From contig NZ_JAJQTQ010000006.1 in assembly GCF_029081005.1 (NCBI RefSeq), positions 119,921 to 183,920 of the forward strand: a DNA stretch of 64,000 bases. Reading direction: 5' to 3'. Source of the stretch: Halomonas elongata (GTDB taxonomy: Bacteria; Pseudomonadota; Gammaproteobacteria; Pseudomonadales; Halomonadaceae). Shown piece after piece: positions 42,476 through 53,300 of this stretch (position 1 is the stretch's first letter; every line of letters begins with the position of its first letter). Below the pieces are notes generated by a model that saw nothing but the letters and a program-made list of their open reading frames with translations, made no database searches and was not told the origin of the DNA. The translations under genes were made by a program, and so were the position numbers.

Positions 42476-42586
42476 GCCGCATCGTGCAAGCACCATGCAA
42501 GGTCGGGCGAGCGTGCAACTCGTCCGGACTGCCGGGGTCCGAATGCCACAGGAAGCCATCACGGACCCGTTCAGGGAGAAGATGAT

Positions 42587-43216
42587 ATGATAGTGAAAAC
42601 GAGCCTCGCCGCCGGCGCCCTGCTGGCCCTGGCACCGCTCTCTGCGGTGGCCGACGAGGGTGCCGAGCGGCTGACGCGCATGCTCGAACCGGTCAAGACC
42701 TATGTGGCCGATTTCGACCAGGAGATTCTCGACAGCGGGGGGCAGCAACTCCAGGAAGCGAGTGGAAGAATGTGGCTGGCGCGTCCGGGACGCTTCCGCT
42801 GGGAAGTGGATGCACCCTATGAGCAGATCGTGGTGTCGAACGGAGAGGACGTCACTCTCTACGATCCCGATCTTCAGCAGGCCACGATCCAGGCGCTCGA
42901 TGAGCGAGTGACCCACACACCGGCACTGTTGTTGTCCGGCAGCACCGACGAGCTCACCGAGAGTTACGAGGTGACGCGCTCGCAACAAGGGACCGCGGAA
43001 ACCTTTACCCTGACGCCGCGCGATGCCGATACTCTGTTCGAGTCCTTGAAGATGACCTTCTACGGCGAGACGCTCGGCCGGTTGCAGATGACCGACAGCA
43101 CGGGACAGCGCACCGCCATCGAGTTCGATGATGCACAGCAGAATGTCGAAGTGTCGGATTCCCGCTTTTCGATCGAGCTGCCCGAGGACACCGATGTGAT
43201 TCGCGAATCCCCCTGA
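42587..43216 (+). CDS. lolA: Outer-membrane lipoprotein carrier protein LolA
   Basis: LolA carries lipoproteins across the periplasm from LolCDE to LolB. The 209-residue protein has a signal peptide (SLAAGALLALAPLSAVADEG) and the LolA fold markers YVADFDQEILDSGG, SGRMWLARPGRFRWEVDAPYEQ-type strand region and FSIELPEDTDVI near the end. GGGAGA lies 7 nt before the ATG. The ftsK-lolA order is conserved, but rarA, the usual next gene, is displaced and inverted here. Confidence 0.94.
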   Translation: MIVKTSLAAGALLALAPLSAVADEGAERLTRMLEPVKTYVADFDQEILDSGGQQLQEASGRMWLARPGRFRWEVDAPYEQIVVSNGEDVTLYDPDLQQATIQALDERVTHTPALLLSGSTDELTESYEVTRSQQGTAETFTLTPRDADTLFESLKMTFYGETLGRLQMTDSTGQRTAIEFDDAQQNVEVSDSRFSIELPEDTDVIRESP

Positions 43217-43237
43217 GTCGCATCGTCCGCTTCCTCA

Positions 43238-43269
43238 TCGCCCCCGTCGGGTCCAGCCGGCGGGGGCGA
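43238..43269. terminator. Hairpin between convergent lolA and MFS genes
   Basis: TCGCCCCCG / CGGGGGCGA arms enclose a GC-rich loop in the 70-bp space between two convergent genes. No long T tract is present, so it is a probable bidirectional terminator. Confidence 0.6.
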
Positions 43270-43286
43270 TGTCGTTGCCGATCCTG

Positions 43287-44444
43287 TCAGGTCGCATGGC
43301 AGCGACGACGGGGCTGGCATGCGAGGTGTCGATTCAGTGCGAGTGTCGAGATAAGCAGGACGATGCCGAACAGCGTCAGGGCCGTCACATGACCGAACAG
43401 GTCCACCAGGGTGCCGGTCACCACGACCGGCAGGCTGAAGCCGATGTAGGCCATCAGGAAGAAGCCGGCGCTGGCACGGGAATGTTGACCGTCGGCCGCA
43501 TCGAGCACTCCGCTCAGGCCGCCGAGATAGATGAAACCGTAGCAGGCACTGCTGGCTGCCAGGGCTCCGGCCAGGACGCTGCCGAGGCTGCCCGCGAGGG
43601 CGCCCCAGGCAATCAGCGTATAGGCCAGCGGGAGGATGGACAGGCCGAGCCGAACGGATGTTACCGACGTCAGGCGCCTGGCCAGGGGCTGGAACAGCAC
43701 GCCGCCGCTGCAGATGCCCAGGGTCACGAACCCGGACCAGTCGGACAGGCCATGCCGGTCGAGTGTGGCGGGGAGAATGGCGATGACCAACCCCACGGTG
43801 GCCCAGGCCAACAGAATCGACAGGCCGAACGGCAGGCTGCCCGACGGATAGGCGGGAAGTCGCAGGAAAGGAGCGCGGCGGGGTGCCTCGTTCGATGCGT
43901 CCTCGAGGCCCAGCAGCAGTATCAGCGCGAGCCCTGCCATGCCCAGATACGCCCCCAGGCTGGGGGGCGTCAGGCTCGGTTCATGGAGCAGGAAGGCACT
44001 GGTCACGGCCGCGCCCAGTCCGAAGCCGAGAGAAGTGCTGGCCGTGACCCAGTTCGTCGGGCGCCGGCTGTCCGAGGTGTTGAATAAGGCTAGCATGTAG
44101 GCGGGAGCCGATATCGAGGTCAGGGCGGCGGCGATGCCCATCAACAGGCGGGCGATACCCAGGCTGGTGACGCCGGGCGCGACCAGGGTCAAGGTGGTGG
44201 CGATACCGCAGAGGCACAGTGCGGCCATGATCAGTGTCCGCCGACCCACTCGATCCGGAAGGCCGCCGAGCAGGATCAGTACCGGCAGGATGCCGACCAC
44301 ATAGGCGGCGAAGGCGAGCGAGGTAGCACCGACGCCGAGCCCATCATGGGCGGCGAGAGCCGCGTAGTAGGGCGCCTGGAGATTGACGGCACTGGTGATC
44401 ATGCAAAGGGCGAAGGCGAGTCGCCAGGCATTGAGAGAGCGCAT
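43287..44444 (-). CDS. MFS transporter paired with MocR regulator
   Basis: The 385-residue product has 12 predicted spans and the MFS loop LGGLPDRVGRRTL between TM2 and TM3. It is an inner-membrane transporter of unknown substrate. The ATG at 44444 (MRSLNAWRLAF) is preferred to a start 30 codons upstream that extends past the divergent promoter. It is divergent from a MocR-type regulator, with 131 bp between starts. In such pairs the regulator normally controls the transporter. The pair interrupts the conserved lolA-rarA neighbourhood. Confidence 0.87.
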   Translation of the reverse strand: MRSLNAWRLAFALCMITSAVNLQAPYYAALAAHDGLGVGATSLAFAAYVVGILPVLILLGGLPDRVGRRTLIMAALCLCGIATTLTLVAPGVTSLGIARLLMGIAAALTSISAPAYMLALFNTSDSRRPTNWVTASTSLGFGLGAAVTSAFLLHEPSLTPPSLGAYLGMAGLALILLLGLEDASNEAPRRAPFLRLPAYPSGSLPFGLSILLAWATVGLVIAILPATLDRHGLSDWSGFVTLGICSGGVLFQPLARRLTSVTSVRLGLSILPLAYTLIAWGALAGSLGSVLAGALAASSACYGFIYLGGLSGVLDAADGQHSRASAGFFLMAYIGFSLPVVVTGTLVDLFGHVTALTLFGIVLLISTLALNRHLACQPRRRCHAT

Positions 44445-44575
44445 GGGAGTTCCCGAAGGTGGCGTTGACCGTTGCCACGCTCTCACCGATGCCCGCAGCG
44501 GATAAGGGACACTCACGAACGATTTTGCGGGCACTGTTCAGGATTTTTCCGGAACGGTGGATGGAGGAAGGGACT

Positions 44576-45958
44576 ATGCAATTGCAGATCGATCCGGACG
44601 AGGGCGGGCCGCTGGTGCAGCAGGTGACCGAAGGTATCCGGGACTGGATCGCACGCCACGGGACAAGCGGTGTACGCTTGCCGTCGATTCGACGCCTTTC
44701 CTCGGAATTGAGGGTCAGCCGCAACATCGTCATCGAGGCCTACGAGCGGCTCGTCGCCCTGGGCTGGGTTCACTCCCGGCCGGGCTCGGGGTTCTATGTC
44801 GCCGAACGCGTCATCGACGCGGACGAGCAGGGCGCGCGCAGTGGCATGGCGGATGTGTCGGGCGAGATGTGGAACCAGTTCCAGGATGAGGGCGATTCCC
44901 TGAAGCTGGGGTGCGGCTGGTTGCCCGGTGACTGGCGGGAGGAGGAAGCGTTCGCTCATGCCGTGCGGCAGGTGACGCGGGGATCGTCGAGCGGTCTCTT
45001 CGATTACAGCACGCCGCTCGGGTCGCCGGAACTGCGTGCCCTGATACAGGAGCGGCTGAGACGGCTGGCCATCGATGTCGATGCCAACCAGCTGCTCATG
45101 ACCGGTGGGGGTAGCCAGGCCCTCGATATCATCGTGCGCTGGTTGCTGCGCCCCGGGGATACCGTCTTCGTCGAGACGCCGGGGTATTACAACCTGTTCG
45201 GCCTGTTGCACTTGCATCGTGTCAGGATCGTCGGGGTGCGTCGCACGGCGGAGGGGCCGGATCCCGAACATCTCGAGACATTGCTCCAGCGGTACTCACC
45301 GAAACTGTTCTTCTGCAACAGCGTTTTCCACAATCCGACCGGTACCACGCTGAGTCCGAGCGTGGCCCATCGCGTGCTGCAGCTGGCCGAACGACACGAC
45401 ATGCGGATCGTCGAGGATGACATCTACGCCGACTTCCAGCACGCCCCCTCGTCCCGACTGGCCTCACTGGACGGTATACGCCGGGTGATTTACGTGGGCT
45501 CCTTTTCCAAGAGCCTGTCCTGTTCGCTGCGCGTCGGTTTCATCGCCGCGCCCCCCGAGTTGCTCAAGCCGCTGGTCGACGTGAAGATGCTGAGCAACAT
45601 CGCGACCTCACCGTTCGCCGAGCAGGTGGTGGCGGCCCTGTTGCGGAATGGCGCCTATCGCAAGCTGATGGAACGCTTGAGGATCAGGCTCGCCGGGCAG
45701 ATGGCCACCGCCATTAAGCTGGTGCGAGAGGGTGGCTGGGACATGTACGCCACGCCCCAGGGCGGCATGTTCCTGTGGGTGCGCCACCCGGCTGTCGCGT
45801 CATCCGGCGAACTGGTGGCGCGGGCACGCCGGCAAGGCATACGCCTGTCGCCGGGCCAGGTCTTTCTGCCCGACGTCGACGACTCGCCCTGGCTGCGGAT
45901 CAACGTGGCCTATACCAATGACGCCAGAGCGGTGGACTTCCTGACCGCACCGCTCTGA
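44576..45958 (+). CDS. MocR-type (GntR HTH + aminotransferase) transcriptional regulator
   Basis: The 460-residue regulator has an N-terminal GntR winged helix-turn-helix (PLVQQVTEGIRDWIARHG, then RLPSIRRLSSELRVSRNIVI) at about 10-80. A fold-type I aminotransferase domain follows from about 110. Its PLP lysine is visible as Lys312 in SFSKSLSCSLRVGF, with VEDDIYADFQH upstream. MocR proteins sense PLP or an amino compound and regulate nearby genes. The start at 44576 follows GGAGGAAGGG; upstream in-frame ATGs lack one. Its stop is 1 bp from the convergent rarA end. The effector is unknown. Confidence 0.92.
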   Translation: MQLQIDPDEGGPLVQQVTEGIRDWIARHGTSGVRLPSIRRLSSELRVSRNIVIEAYERLVALGWVHSRPGSGFYVAERVIDADEQGARSGMADVSGEMWNQFQDEGDSLKLGCGWLPGDWREEEAFAHAVRQVTRGSSSGLFDYSTPLGSPELRALIQERLRRLAIDVDANQLLMTGGGSQALDIIVRWLLRPGDTVFVETPGYYNLFGLLHLHRVRIVGVRRTAEGPDPEHLETLLQRYSPKLFFCNSVFHNPTGTTLSPSVAHRVLQLAERHDMRIVEDDIYADFQHAPSSRLASLDGIRRVIYVGSFSKSLSCSLRVGFIAAPPELLKPLVDVKMLSNIATSPFAEQVVAALLRNGAYRKLMERLRIRLAGQMATAIKLVREGGWDMYATPQGGMFLWVRHPAVASSGELVARARRQGIRLSPGQVFLPDVDDSPWLRINVAYTNDARAVDFLTAPL

Positions 45959-45959
45959 G

Positions 45960-47300
45960 TCAGCCTTCCCCTCGATCTGCCGCATCGTCGAGACTGGCTC
46001 GCCAGGCCTGCATCTGCTGGAAGCGCTTTTCCTGGCCATGCTCGCTGGGCTCGAAGAAGCGCTCGAAGGGGATCTCGTCCGGCCAGCAATCATGTTGGCT
46101 GCCCGCGGGATAGCCGTCGGGCTCGTTGTGGGCGTAACGATACCCCTCGCCGTGGCCGAGGGACTCCATCAACCGAGTCGGCGCATTGCGCAGGTAGGTG
46201 GGTACCTCGAGGCGTGGCTGGGCGGCGACGAACTGCTTGGCCCGCTTCCAGGCCTGGTCAATGGCATTGCTCTTGGGAGCGACGGCCAGATGGATGGCGA
46301 CGTGGGCGATGGCACGCTGCCCTTCGTAGTCGCCCAGACGCAGGTAGGCGTCCCAGGCGGCCATGGCCAGTGGCAGGGCGCGGGGGTCGGCGTTGCCGAC
46401 ATCCTCCGAGGCGATGGCGGTGAGGCGGCGAATCACGTCCAGGGGATCGCCACCGCCCTGCATGAAGCGTGCGATATACAGCAGGGCGGCGTCCGGGCGG
46501 GAGGAACGCACCGACTTGTGGATCGCCGACAGCAGGTCATAGAAGTGATCGCCCTGCTTGTCGAAGGCACTGGCCTGATGGCCGATGATGTCCTCCAGTG
46601 CCTCGCGGGGCAGTCGCTCACCATGGCCCTCGGATTCGGTGAAGTCGCAGGCGGTCTCCAGCAGCCCGAGGGCGCGGCGGGCATCGCCGGCGGCGGCACG
46701 GGCGAGCAGGCCCAGGACCTCGTCATCCACGGCGATGCGCCGGGTGCCCAGGCCCCGGGTCTCGTCGGCGAGGGCGCGTCGTAGTACCTCGGCCACGTCG
46801 TCGTCGGTGAGCGCCTTGAGGACATGCACCCTGGCCCGTGACAACAGGGCGGAGTTGACCTCGAAGGAGGGGTTCTCGGTGGTGGCGCCGATCAGCGTCA
46901 GCAGGCCCGATTCCACATGCGGCAGCAGGGCATCCTGCTGGCTCTTGTTGAGCCGGTGAATCTCGTCGAGGAACAGCAAGGTGCCGCGATCCTGGCCCTG
47001 GGCGACCCTGGCGCGGTCGACGGCCTCCCGAATGTCCTTGACGCCTGCCATCACCGCCGAGAGTCGCTCCAGGTGGGCGCCGGATTCCTCGGCCAGTATC
47101 TCCGCCAGGGTGGTCTTGCCGGTCCCGGGAGGGCCCCACAGGATCATCGAGCGTACCGCCCCGGTCTCGACCATGCGTCGTACTGGCTTGTCCGGGCCGA
47201 CCAGCGCCTGCTGGCCCACGTAGTCGGCGAGGCGGCGAGGCCGCATGCGCCAGGCCAGGGGCGCATGCTGGTCGGAGGCGGCTTGCTGGAACAGGTCCAT
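45960..47300 (-). CDS. rarA: Replication-associated recombination protein A
   Basis: RarA (MgsA) is an AAA+ clamp-loader-like ATPase acting at stalled replication forks. The 446-residue protein shows Walker A GPPGTGKT at 56-63, Walker [21 protein letters not shown], sensor-1 [20 protein letters not shown] and the C-terminal tetramerisation region ending [16 protein letters not shown]. Length matches E. coli (447). In enterics it sits between lolA and serS on the same strand; here it is on the opposite strand to lolA, and serS does not follow. Confidence 0.95.
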   Translation of the reverse strand: MDLFQQAASDQHAPLAWRMRPRRLADYVGQQALVGPDKPVRRMVETGAVRSMILWGPPGTGKTTLAEILAEESGAHLERLSAVMAGVKDIREAVDRARVAQGQDRGTLLFLDEIHRLNKSQQDALLPHVESGLLTLIGATTENPSFEVNSALLSRARVHVLKALTDDDVAEVLRRALADETRGLGTRRIAVDDEVLGLLARAAAGDARRALGLLETACDFTESEGHGERLPREALEDIIGHQASAFDKQGDHFYDLLSAIHKSVRSSRPDAALLYIARFMQGGGDPLDVIRRLTAIASEDVGNADPRALPLAMAAWDAYLRLGDYEGQRAIAHVAIHLAVAPKSNAIDQAWKRAKQFVAAQPRLEVPTYLRNAPTRLMESLGHGEGYRYAHNEPDGYPAGSQHDCWPDEIPFERFFEPSEHGQEKRFQQMQAWRASLDDAADRGEG

Positions 47301-47474
47301 GTGTGGCTCCTTGGGACTGCCGATTGAATGACGTGATGGGCGGGAACGGGCAAAGATGGCGTCCAGGGTCTAGCTTGATAACTCCGTCGTCCCGACTTGG
47401 GGAACCCATGCCGAGAAGGCGCGTCCAACTCAAGGTGCCTTCCGTCCATGTCCGATACAGAGGAGGCCTTCGCC

Positions 47475-48026
47475 ATGCCCATGCTGAACCAACTGCGTCA
47501 GGATCATGCCAATATGGCGCGCATGTTGCACGTTCTGCAGCTCAAGCAGAAGACCTTGGCTGGCGGTGAACGTCCCAACTTCCAACTGGTGCGCGAAGTC
47601 GTGGATTATATCCTCGATTACATGGATGGTTTCACCATGCCGCTGGAAGAGATCTGCACGGAGCGCCTGCGCGAACGGGCGCCGGAATGCGATGACGTCA
47701 CCGAGCGCTTGTCCAGGGACTACCGCGCCCTCCGGGCCCGGCTCAAGCGACTGTCCAATGATCTCGACATGATCCTGATGGACGCCGTGGTGCCGATGGA
47801 CTGCTTCGCCGACGATCTCAAGGGATATCTCGAGGCTCATCGCAATTATCTGCGCGAGGAGCGCGAGCAACTCTTTCCATTGATTCGTGAACATTTCAAC
47901 GATGCGGATCTCGACAAGCTCGCCGAGGCCCTGCCGGCTGGTGCTGCCGCCGAGCTGGAGCGGCTGCAGGCGGCCTACCCGGAACTCTATGCCGAGCTGC
48001 GCGATGCACCGGAGCCCGTGACCTGA
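47475..48026 (+). CDS. Hemerythrin-like HHE-domain protein with degenerate iron site
   Basis: The 183-residue, all-helical soluble protein aligns by pattern with hemerythrin HHE domains: RQDHANMARMLHVLQLKQK (helix A, His11), then DYMDGFTMPLEEICTERL, then RDYRALRARLKRLSND, then YLEAHRNYLREEREQLFPLI. In standard members the last three helices supply HHxxE, a second H and H-x3-EE. Here those positions are Thr/Met, Tyr and Asn, so most di-iron ligands seem lost. A scaffold or modified metal site is possible. The start at 47475 follows GAGGAGG 8 nt upstream. It lies 152 bp before murI. Confidence 0.8.
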   Translation: MPMLNQLRQDHANMARMLHVLQLKQKTLAGGERPNFQLVREVVDYILDYMDGFTMPLEEICTERLRERAPECDDVTERLSRDYRALRARLKRLSNDLDMILMDAVVPMDCFADDLKGYLEAHRNYLREEREQLFPLIREHFNDADLDKLAEALPAGAAAELERLQAAYPELYAELRDAPEPVT

Positions 48027-48178
48027 CCACCTTCAGCGTCTGCCTTGCCTTGAGGTAGAATGCGTCGCACTTCATGACGAGGCGCGACGCCCATGCATCA
48101 TCACCCGAGCCCCCCGGCTCTTGCCATCCTTTCGTTCCCCGGTCCTTGCAGGGCCGGGGGTGACGAGGGCGTGCGCTG

Positions 48179-48955
48179 ATGTCGGGGCCGATACTGGTGT
48201 TCGATTCCGGCGTGGGCGGCTTGTCGGTCGTGGCATCGCTGCGCCGGCGACTTCCCGAGGCAGCGCTGGCCTATGCCTGCGACAACGCCATGATGCCCTA
48301 TGGCGTGCGCGAGGATGACTGGCTGGTAGAACGCATCCTCGAGGTCTGCGGGGCCGCGGTGGCGGCCAGTGGTTGTGCCGGACTGGTGGTGGCCTGCAAT
48401 ACGGCCAGTACCCTGGCACTCGAGGCGTTGCGCGAGCACCTGGCGGTGCCGGTGGTCGGGACCGTGCCGGCGATCAAGCCGGCGGCCGGGATGAGCGAGA
48501 CCCGCCATATCGGCCTGCTGGCGACCAGCGCCACTGTGGCGCGCCCCTATACCCTGCGTCTGATTCGAGAATTCGCCGGGGATTGCCGGGTGACGCGCAT
48601 GGCCGCCGATCCCCTGGTGGCCGAGGCCGAGCGCTGGGTAATGGGCGCGTGTCCCGATCCGGATGTCCTGATTCGAACGCTGTCACCGCTGGCGAAGATG
48701 CCGAGCCTGGATACCGTGGTGCTGGGCTGTACCCATTTTCCGCTGTTGCGCGACAGGCTCATCGAGGCCGCCCCGTGGAGTGTACGATGGGTCGACTCGG
48801 GAGACGCCATCGCCCGTCGTGCCGGCCAGGTGATGGTCGATCATGACCGCTCCCGGGGCCGCGAGACGGGCTGGGTCACGGCGCCTTCCGAGGCCCTGGC
48901 CCGGGGACTGTCCGGTTTCGGATTCACCGAGACCCGCTTGTTGCCGCTGGCCTGA
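48179..48955 (+). CDS. murI: Glutamate racemase
   Basis: MurI makes D-glutamate for peptidoglycan. The 258-residue protein starts MSGPILVFDSGVGGLSVV, the family opening, and has both catalytic cysteines: Cys73 in VVACNTAST and Cys184 in VLGCTHFPLL. Length is on the short side of normal. The promoter candidate TTCAGC (48032-48037) and TAGAAT (48056-48061) has 18-bp spacing, so it may be transcribed apart from the hemerythrin-like gene. Confidence 0.94.
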   Translation: MSGPILVFDSGVGGLSVVASLRRRLPEAALAYACDNAMMPYGVREDDWLVERILEVCGAAVAASGCAGLVVACNTASTLALEALREHLAVPVVGTVPAIKPAAGMSETRHIGLLATSATVARPYTLRLIREFAGDCRVTRMAADPLVAEAERWVMGACPDPDVLIRTLSPLAKMPSLDTVVLGCTHFPLLRDRLIEAAPWSVRWVDSGDAIARRAGQVMVDHDRSRGRETGWVTAPSEALARGLSGFGFTETRLLPLA

Positions 48956-49033
48956 CGCGCGCCCGATCGCTTTGCCCTTACCCGTTTCATCGTGACCGTT
49001 CACGCTGTCCCATACCGATCATCAGGAGCCATC

Positions 49034-50140
49034 GTGGCCATTCCCGTTGTCGATCCTCCCCGCTATGACGAGCAGCTCGCTGCCAAGCGCGCACGTCTTG
49101 TCGAGACCTTTGCGCCTTTTGCACCTCCGGCGCTCGAGGTCTACCCCTCGCCGCCCAGTCACTACCGCCAGCGTTGCGAATTCCGCCTCTGGCACGAGGG
49201 TGACGATCTCTTCTATGCCATGTTCGAGATCGATCCCGACGAACCCGGCAAGAAGCGCGTGGTGCGCCTGGACGACTATCCGGTCGCCGGTCGGCGGATC
49301 AACGAGTTGATGCCGCAACTGCTCGAGGCGGTGCGCGACCGTCCGGAACTGCGGCGAAAGCTGTTCCAGGTCGAGTTTCTCACCACCCTGTCCGGCGAGG
49401 CGCTGGTCACCCTGATCTATCACCGCCAGCTCGACGAGGCCTGGGATGACGCCGCGCGTGAGCTCGAACAGGCGCTCGACATCATGATCATCGGGCGCGC
49501 CCGCAAGCAGCGGCGGGTCCTGACCCGTGACCATGTCTGGGAATGTCTCGAGGTCGATGGCCGTCGTCTGCATTATCAGCAGGTCGAGAACAGTTTCACC
49601 CAGCCCAACGCCGAAATCTGTCGCGCCATGCTCACCTGGGCGCGGGACGTCACCGCCGGCAGCCAGCAACGCGATCTGGTCGAGCTGTATTGCGGAAACG
49701 CCAATTTCACGGTGGCCCTGGCCGGCAATTTCCGGCGCGTCCTGGCCACCGAAATATCGCGCACCTCGGTGGCCAGTGCCCGGGAAAATCTCGAAGCCAA
49801 TGCCATCGACAACGTGACGGTGGGGCGCATGTCAGCCGAGGAATTCACCCAGGCCCTCAAGGGCGAGAAGGGAGGCCGGCGTGTCGAGGCCTGGGCGCTC
49901 GGCGAGTACGATTTTTCCACGGTGCTGGTGGACCCGCCCCGTGCGGGGCTCGACGAGGCGAGCTGTCGTCAACTGAGCGAGTATGAGCGTATCGTCTATA
50001 TTTCATGCAACCCGGATACACTGGCGCAGAATCTGGAGATACTGGCGCAGACACACGATGTGACTCGCTTCGCGCTCTTCGATCAGTTCCCCTGGACGCA
50101 TCATTGCGAGTGTGGGGTGCTGCTGGAGCGACGCGCTTGA
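49034..50140 (+). CDS. trmA: tRNA (uracil(54)-C5)-methyltransferase
   Basis: TrmA makes ribothymidine at position 54 of nearly all tRNAs. The 368-residue protein shows SHYRQRCEFRLWHEGDDLFY, the SAM region DLVELYCGNANFTVALA, the catalytic DPPRAGLD and the nucleophile loop VYISCNPDTLAQN, with WTHHCECGVLLERR closing. The GTG at 49034 is chosen because CAGGAG lies 7 nt upstream and the length then matches E. coli TrmA (366). An earlier GTG at 48992 adds 14 non-conserved residues. No operon partner is clear. Confidence 0.95.
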   Translation: MAIPVVDPPRYDEQLAAKRARLVETFAPFAPPALEVYPSPPSHYRQRCEFRLWHEGDDLFYAMFEIDPDEPGKKRVVRLDDYPVAGRRINELMPQLLEAVRDRPELRRKLFQVEFLTTLSGEALVTLIYHRQLDEAWDDAARELEQALDIMIIGRARKQRRVLTRDHVWECLEVDGRRLHYQQVENSFTQPNAEICRAMLTWARDVTAGSQQRDLVELYCGNANFTVALAGNFRRVLATEISRTSVASARENLEANAIDNVTVGRMSAEEFTQALKGEKGGRRVEAWALGEYDFSTVLVDPPRAGLDEASCRQLSEYERIVYISCNPDTLAQNLEILAQTHDVTRFALFDQFPWTHHCECGVLLERRA

Positions 50141-50342
50141 TTGCGACCTTTGTCTTAAGCGTATCGGTATTGTCAAGGCGCGATGCGCAACCGACATGCG
50201 CCATGAGCAAAGGGGCATGTTGCTGGGGATGAGGCGTCGATTGGCGTAACCTCCGGGGCCAAGGGAAATGCAGAACGAAGCGCCCGTCCCCCATCTTGTA
50301 TTTTCGGCCACCGCCGGTGGCCCCTGGCAGTCGAGGTGATTG

Positions 50343-53300
50343 ATGCTACACGTCGCACAGGAGGAGACCCGCCTGGATCTTCTCAAGCAGCTCAAGGAAC
50401 GGCTGCAGAGCCGTCTGGACAAGGACAAGGCCGCCGCGGTCGACGCCTTCGCTCACCTCTTCTACGCTGCCGTGCCCCTGGAAGACCTGGCCGACAGGCG
50501 TCTGGACGACCTCTATGGCGCGACCCTGTCGGTGTGGCACTTCATCCAGCAGTTCGATCCCGATGCCCCCAAGGTTCGGGTACTCAACCCGGACTTCGAA
50601 GAACACGGCTGGCAATCCACCCATACCTTCATCGCCGTGCTACACGAGGACATGCCGTTTCTCGTCGATTCGGTGCGTGTGGAACTGAATCGACGGGGCA
50701 TGACCGTTCATGCCATCCATAACGCCGTGCTGGCGGTGGCCCGTGACGGCGACCATCGTCTGCAGCGCGTGGCATCGCCGGAGGAGGCCGATGCGCCGGA
50801 GAGCCGTGAGTCGCTGATCGCCATCGAGGTGGATCGCCACTCCAACCCGGACGATCTCGAGGGAATCGAGTCCAGTCTGCAGGAGGTGCTGCGTGAGGTC
50901 CGGACCGCGGTGGGCGACTTCGATCCCATGCGCGAGCAGGCCCGAGCGGCCATCCAGGAGCTCGAGGCCATGCGGCCGGCGCAGGTCGATGCGGCGGATC
51001 ACCGGGAAGCCATCGAGTTCCTGCAGTGGCTTCTCCAGGACAATTTCACCTTCCTGGGCTACGACGAGTATGAGGTACGCGACGACCAGGGGCGTCAGCG
51101 TCTCGACAAGGTCGAGAACAGCGAGCTCGGGGTCTTTCGCCTTGATCAGCCACGCTATCACGAGCGCATCCGTACCGACCTCGGCGTCGAGGGCGATCAC
51201 TATGTGCCGATGCCGCAGGTGATGTCGTTTGCCAAGAGCGCCCATCATGCCAGGATCCACCGGCCGACCTATCCCGATTACATCTCCATTGATCGCTATG
51301 ACGACCAGGGCCAGGTGATCGGCGAGCGGCGCTTCCTCGGCATGTTCACCGCCACGGTCTACAACGAATCGCCGCGCAACGTGCCGATCCTGCGGCGCAA
51401 GCTCCAGGCGGTGATGGATATCGCCGGCTTCAGCCCCAAGGGGCACAATGGCAAGCAGTTGCTGCAGATTCTCGAGGTCTATCCGCGCGACGACCTCTTC
51501 CAGATCGATATCGATGAACTGGCGCAGACGGCGCTGGGGATTCTCGATATCCGTGAGCGTCGCCGTGTGCGGTTGTTCATTCGCGAGGACACCTTCGGCA
51601 AGTTCTATTCCTGCCTGGTGTTCGTACCGCGCGACGTCTTTTCCACCGAGCTACGGGTGCGTCTCCAGGAGCTGCTCTGCGAGGAGCTCGATGCCACCTT
51701 CGGGGATTTCAACACCTACCTCTCGGAGTCAGTGCTGGCGCGTATCCAGTTCATCCTGCGCTTCAACGGCGAGCGGCCGGTGGAGTACGACATCAGGCGC
51801 CTGGAGGAGAAACTGGTCAAGTTGGCGCGCAACTGGCGCGACGACCTGCTCAATGCCGCCATCGAGGGATTCGGCGAAGAAAATGCCAACCTGTTGATGA
51901 GCCGCTTTCGCGATGCGTTTCCGGCCAGCTACCGCGAAGACTTCAGTGCCCGCACCGCGGTCTACGATCTGCAGCACATCGGGGAGCTCGACGAGGGCGC
52001 GCCGCTGGCACTGTCGCTGTACCGGCTGATCGAGGAAGAGGGCAGTGGCGTCAATCTCAAGCTGTTCCACCGGGGGATGCCGATCCCGTTGTCCGATGTC
52101 CTGCCGATGATGGAGAACCTGGGATTGCGGGTCCTCGGTGAACGTCCCTATGAGGTGCAGGCCAGCGACGATGCCTACTGGATTCACGACTTCACCCTGG
52201 AGCACCACACCAGTGTGGAAATGAATCTCCAGGAAATGCGTGATCCCTTCATCGAGGCCTTCCAGCGGATCTGGGCGGGGGAGGCCGACAATGATGCCTT
52301 CAACCGATTGATCATCGGTGCCAATCTCGATTGGCGCGAGGTGGCGATGCTGCGCGCCTATGCGCGCTATCTGAAGCAGATTCGCTTCGGCATGTCCCAG
52401 GACTATATCGCCACCACCCTGGGCAGCCACCCGGAGATCACCCGCGAACTGGTGTCCCTGTTCGAGCTGCGTTTCGACCCGGCCGAACGTCCCGACGAAG
52501 GGGATATCGAGGAATGCGAGTCGCGCATCCTGTCGCTGCTCGATGACGTGCCGAGCCTCAACGATGATCAGCTGCTGCGCCGTTACATGGAGCTGATCAA
52601 GGCGACCCTGCGGACCAACTACTACCAGCGTACCGAAGAGGGGCGCTACAAGGATTACCTCGCCTTCAAGCTCGAGCCCTCCCGGGTGTCCGGCATGCCC
52701 AAGCCGCGTCCGGCCTACGAGATCTTCGTCTGTTCGCCGCGCGTCGAGGGCGTGCACCTGCGTGGTGGCAAGGTCGCCCGGGGCGGGCTGCGCTGGTCCG
52801 ATCGCCACGAGGATTTCCGCACCGAGGTGCTTGGCCTGGTCAAGGCCCAGCAGGTCAAGAACGCGGTGATCGTGCCGATGGGGGCCAAGGGCGGTTTCGT
52901 CTGCAAGCGCATGCCGGAAGGCGCGGATCGCGAGACGACCCAGAAGGAAGGCATCGCCTGTTACCAGACCTTCATTCGTGCCCTGCTGGATGTCACCGAC
53001 AACCTGGCCGGCGGCGAGGTCGTGCCGCCGCGTGACGTGGTGCGTCACGACGATAACGATCCCTATCTGGTGGTGGCGGCCGACAAGGGCACGGCGACCT
53101 TCTCCGATATCGCCAACGAAATCTCCACCGAATACGGTCACTGGCTCGGCGATGCCTTCGCCTCCGGGGGGGCCAATGGCTATGACCACAAGAAGATGGC
53201 GATCACCGCCAAGGGCGCCTGGGAATCGGTCAAGCGTCACTTCCGCGGTCTGGGCATCAACACTCAGGAAGACGAGTTCAGCGTGGTCGGCATCGGCGAC

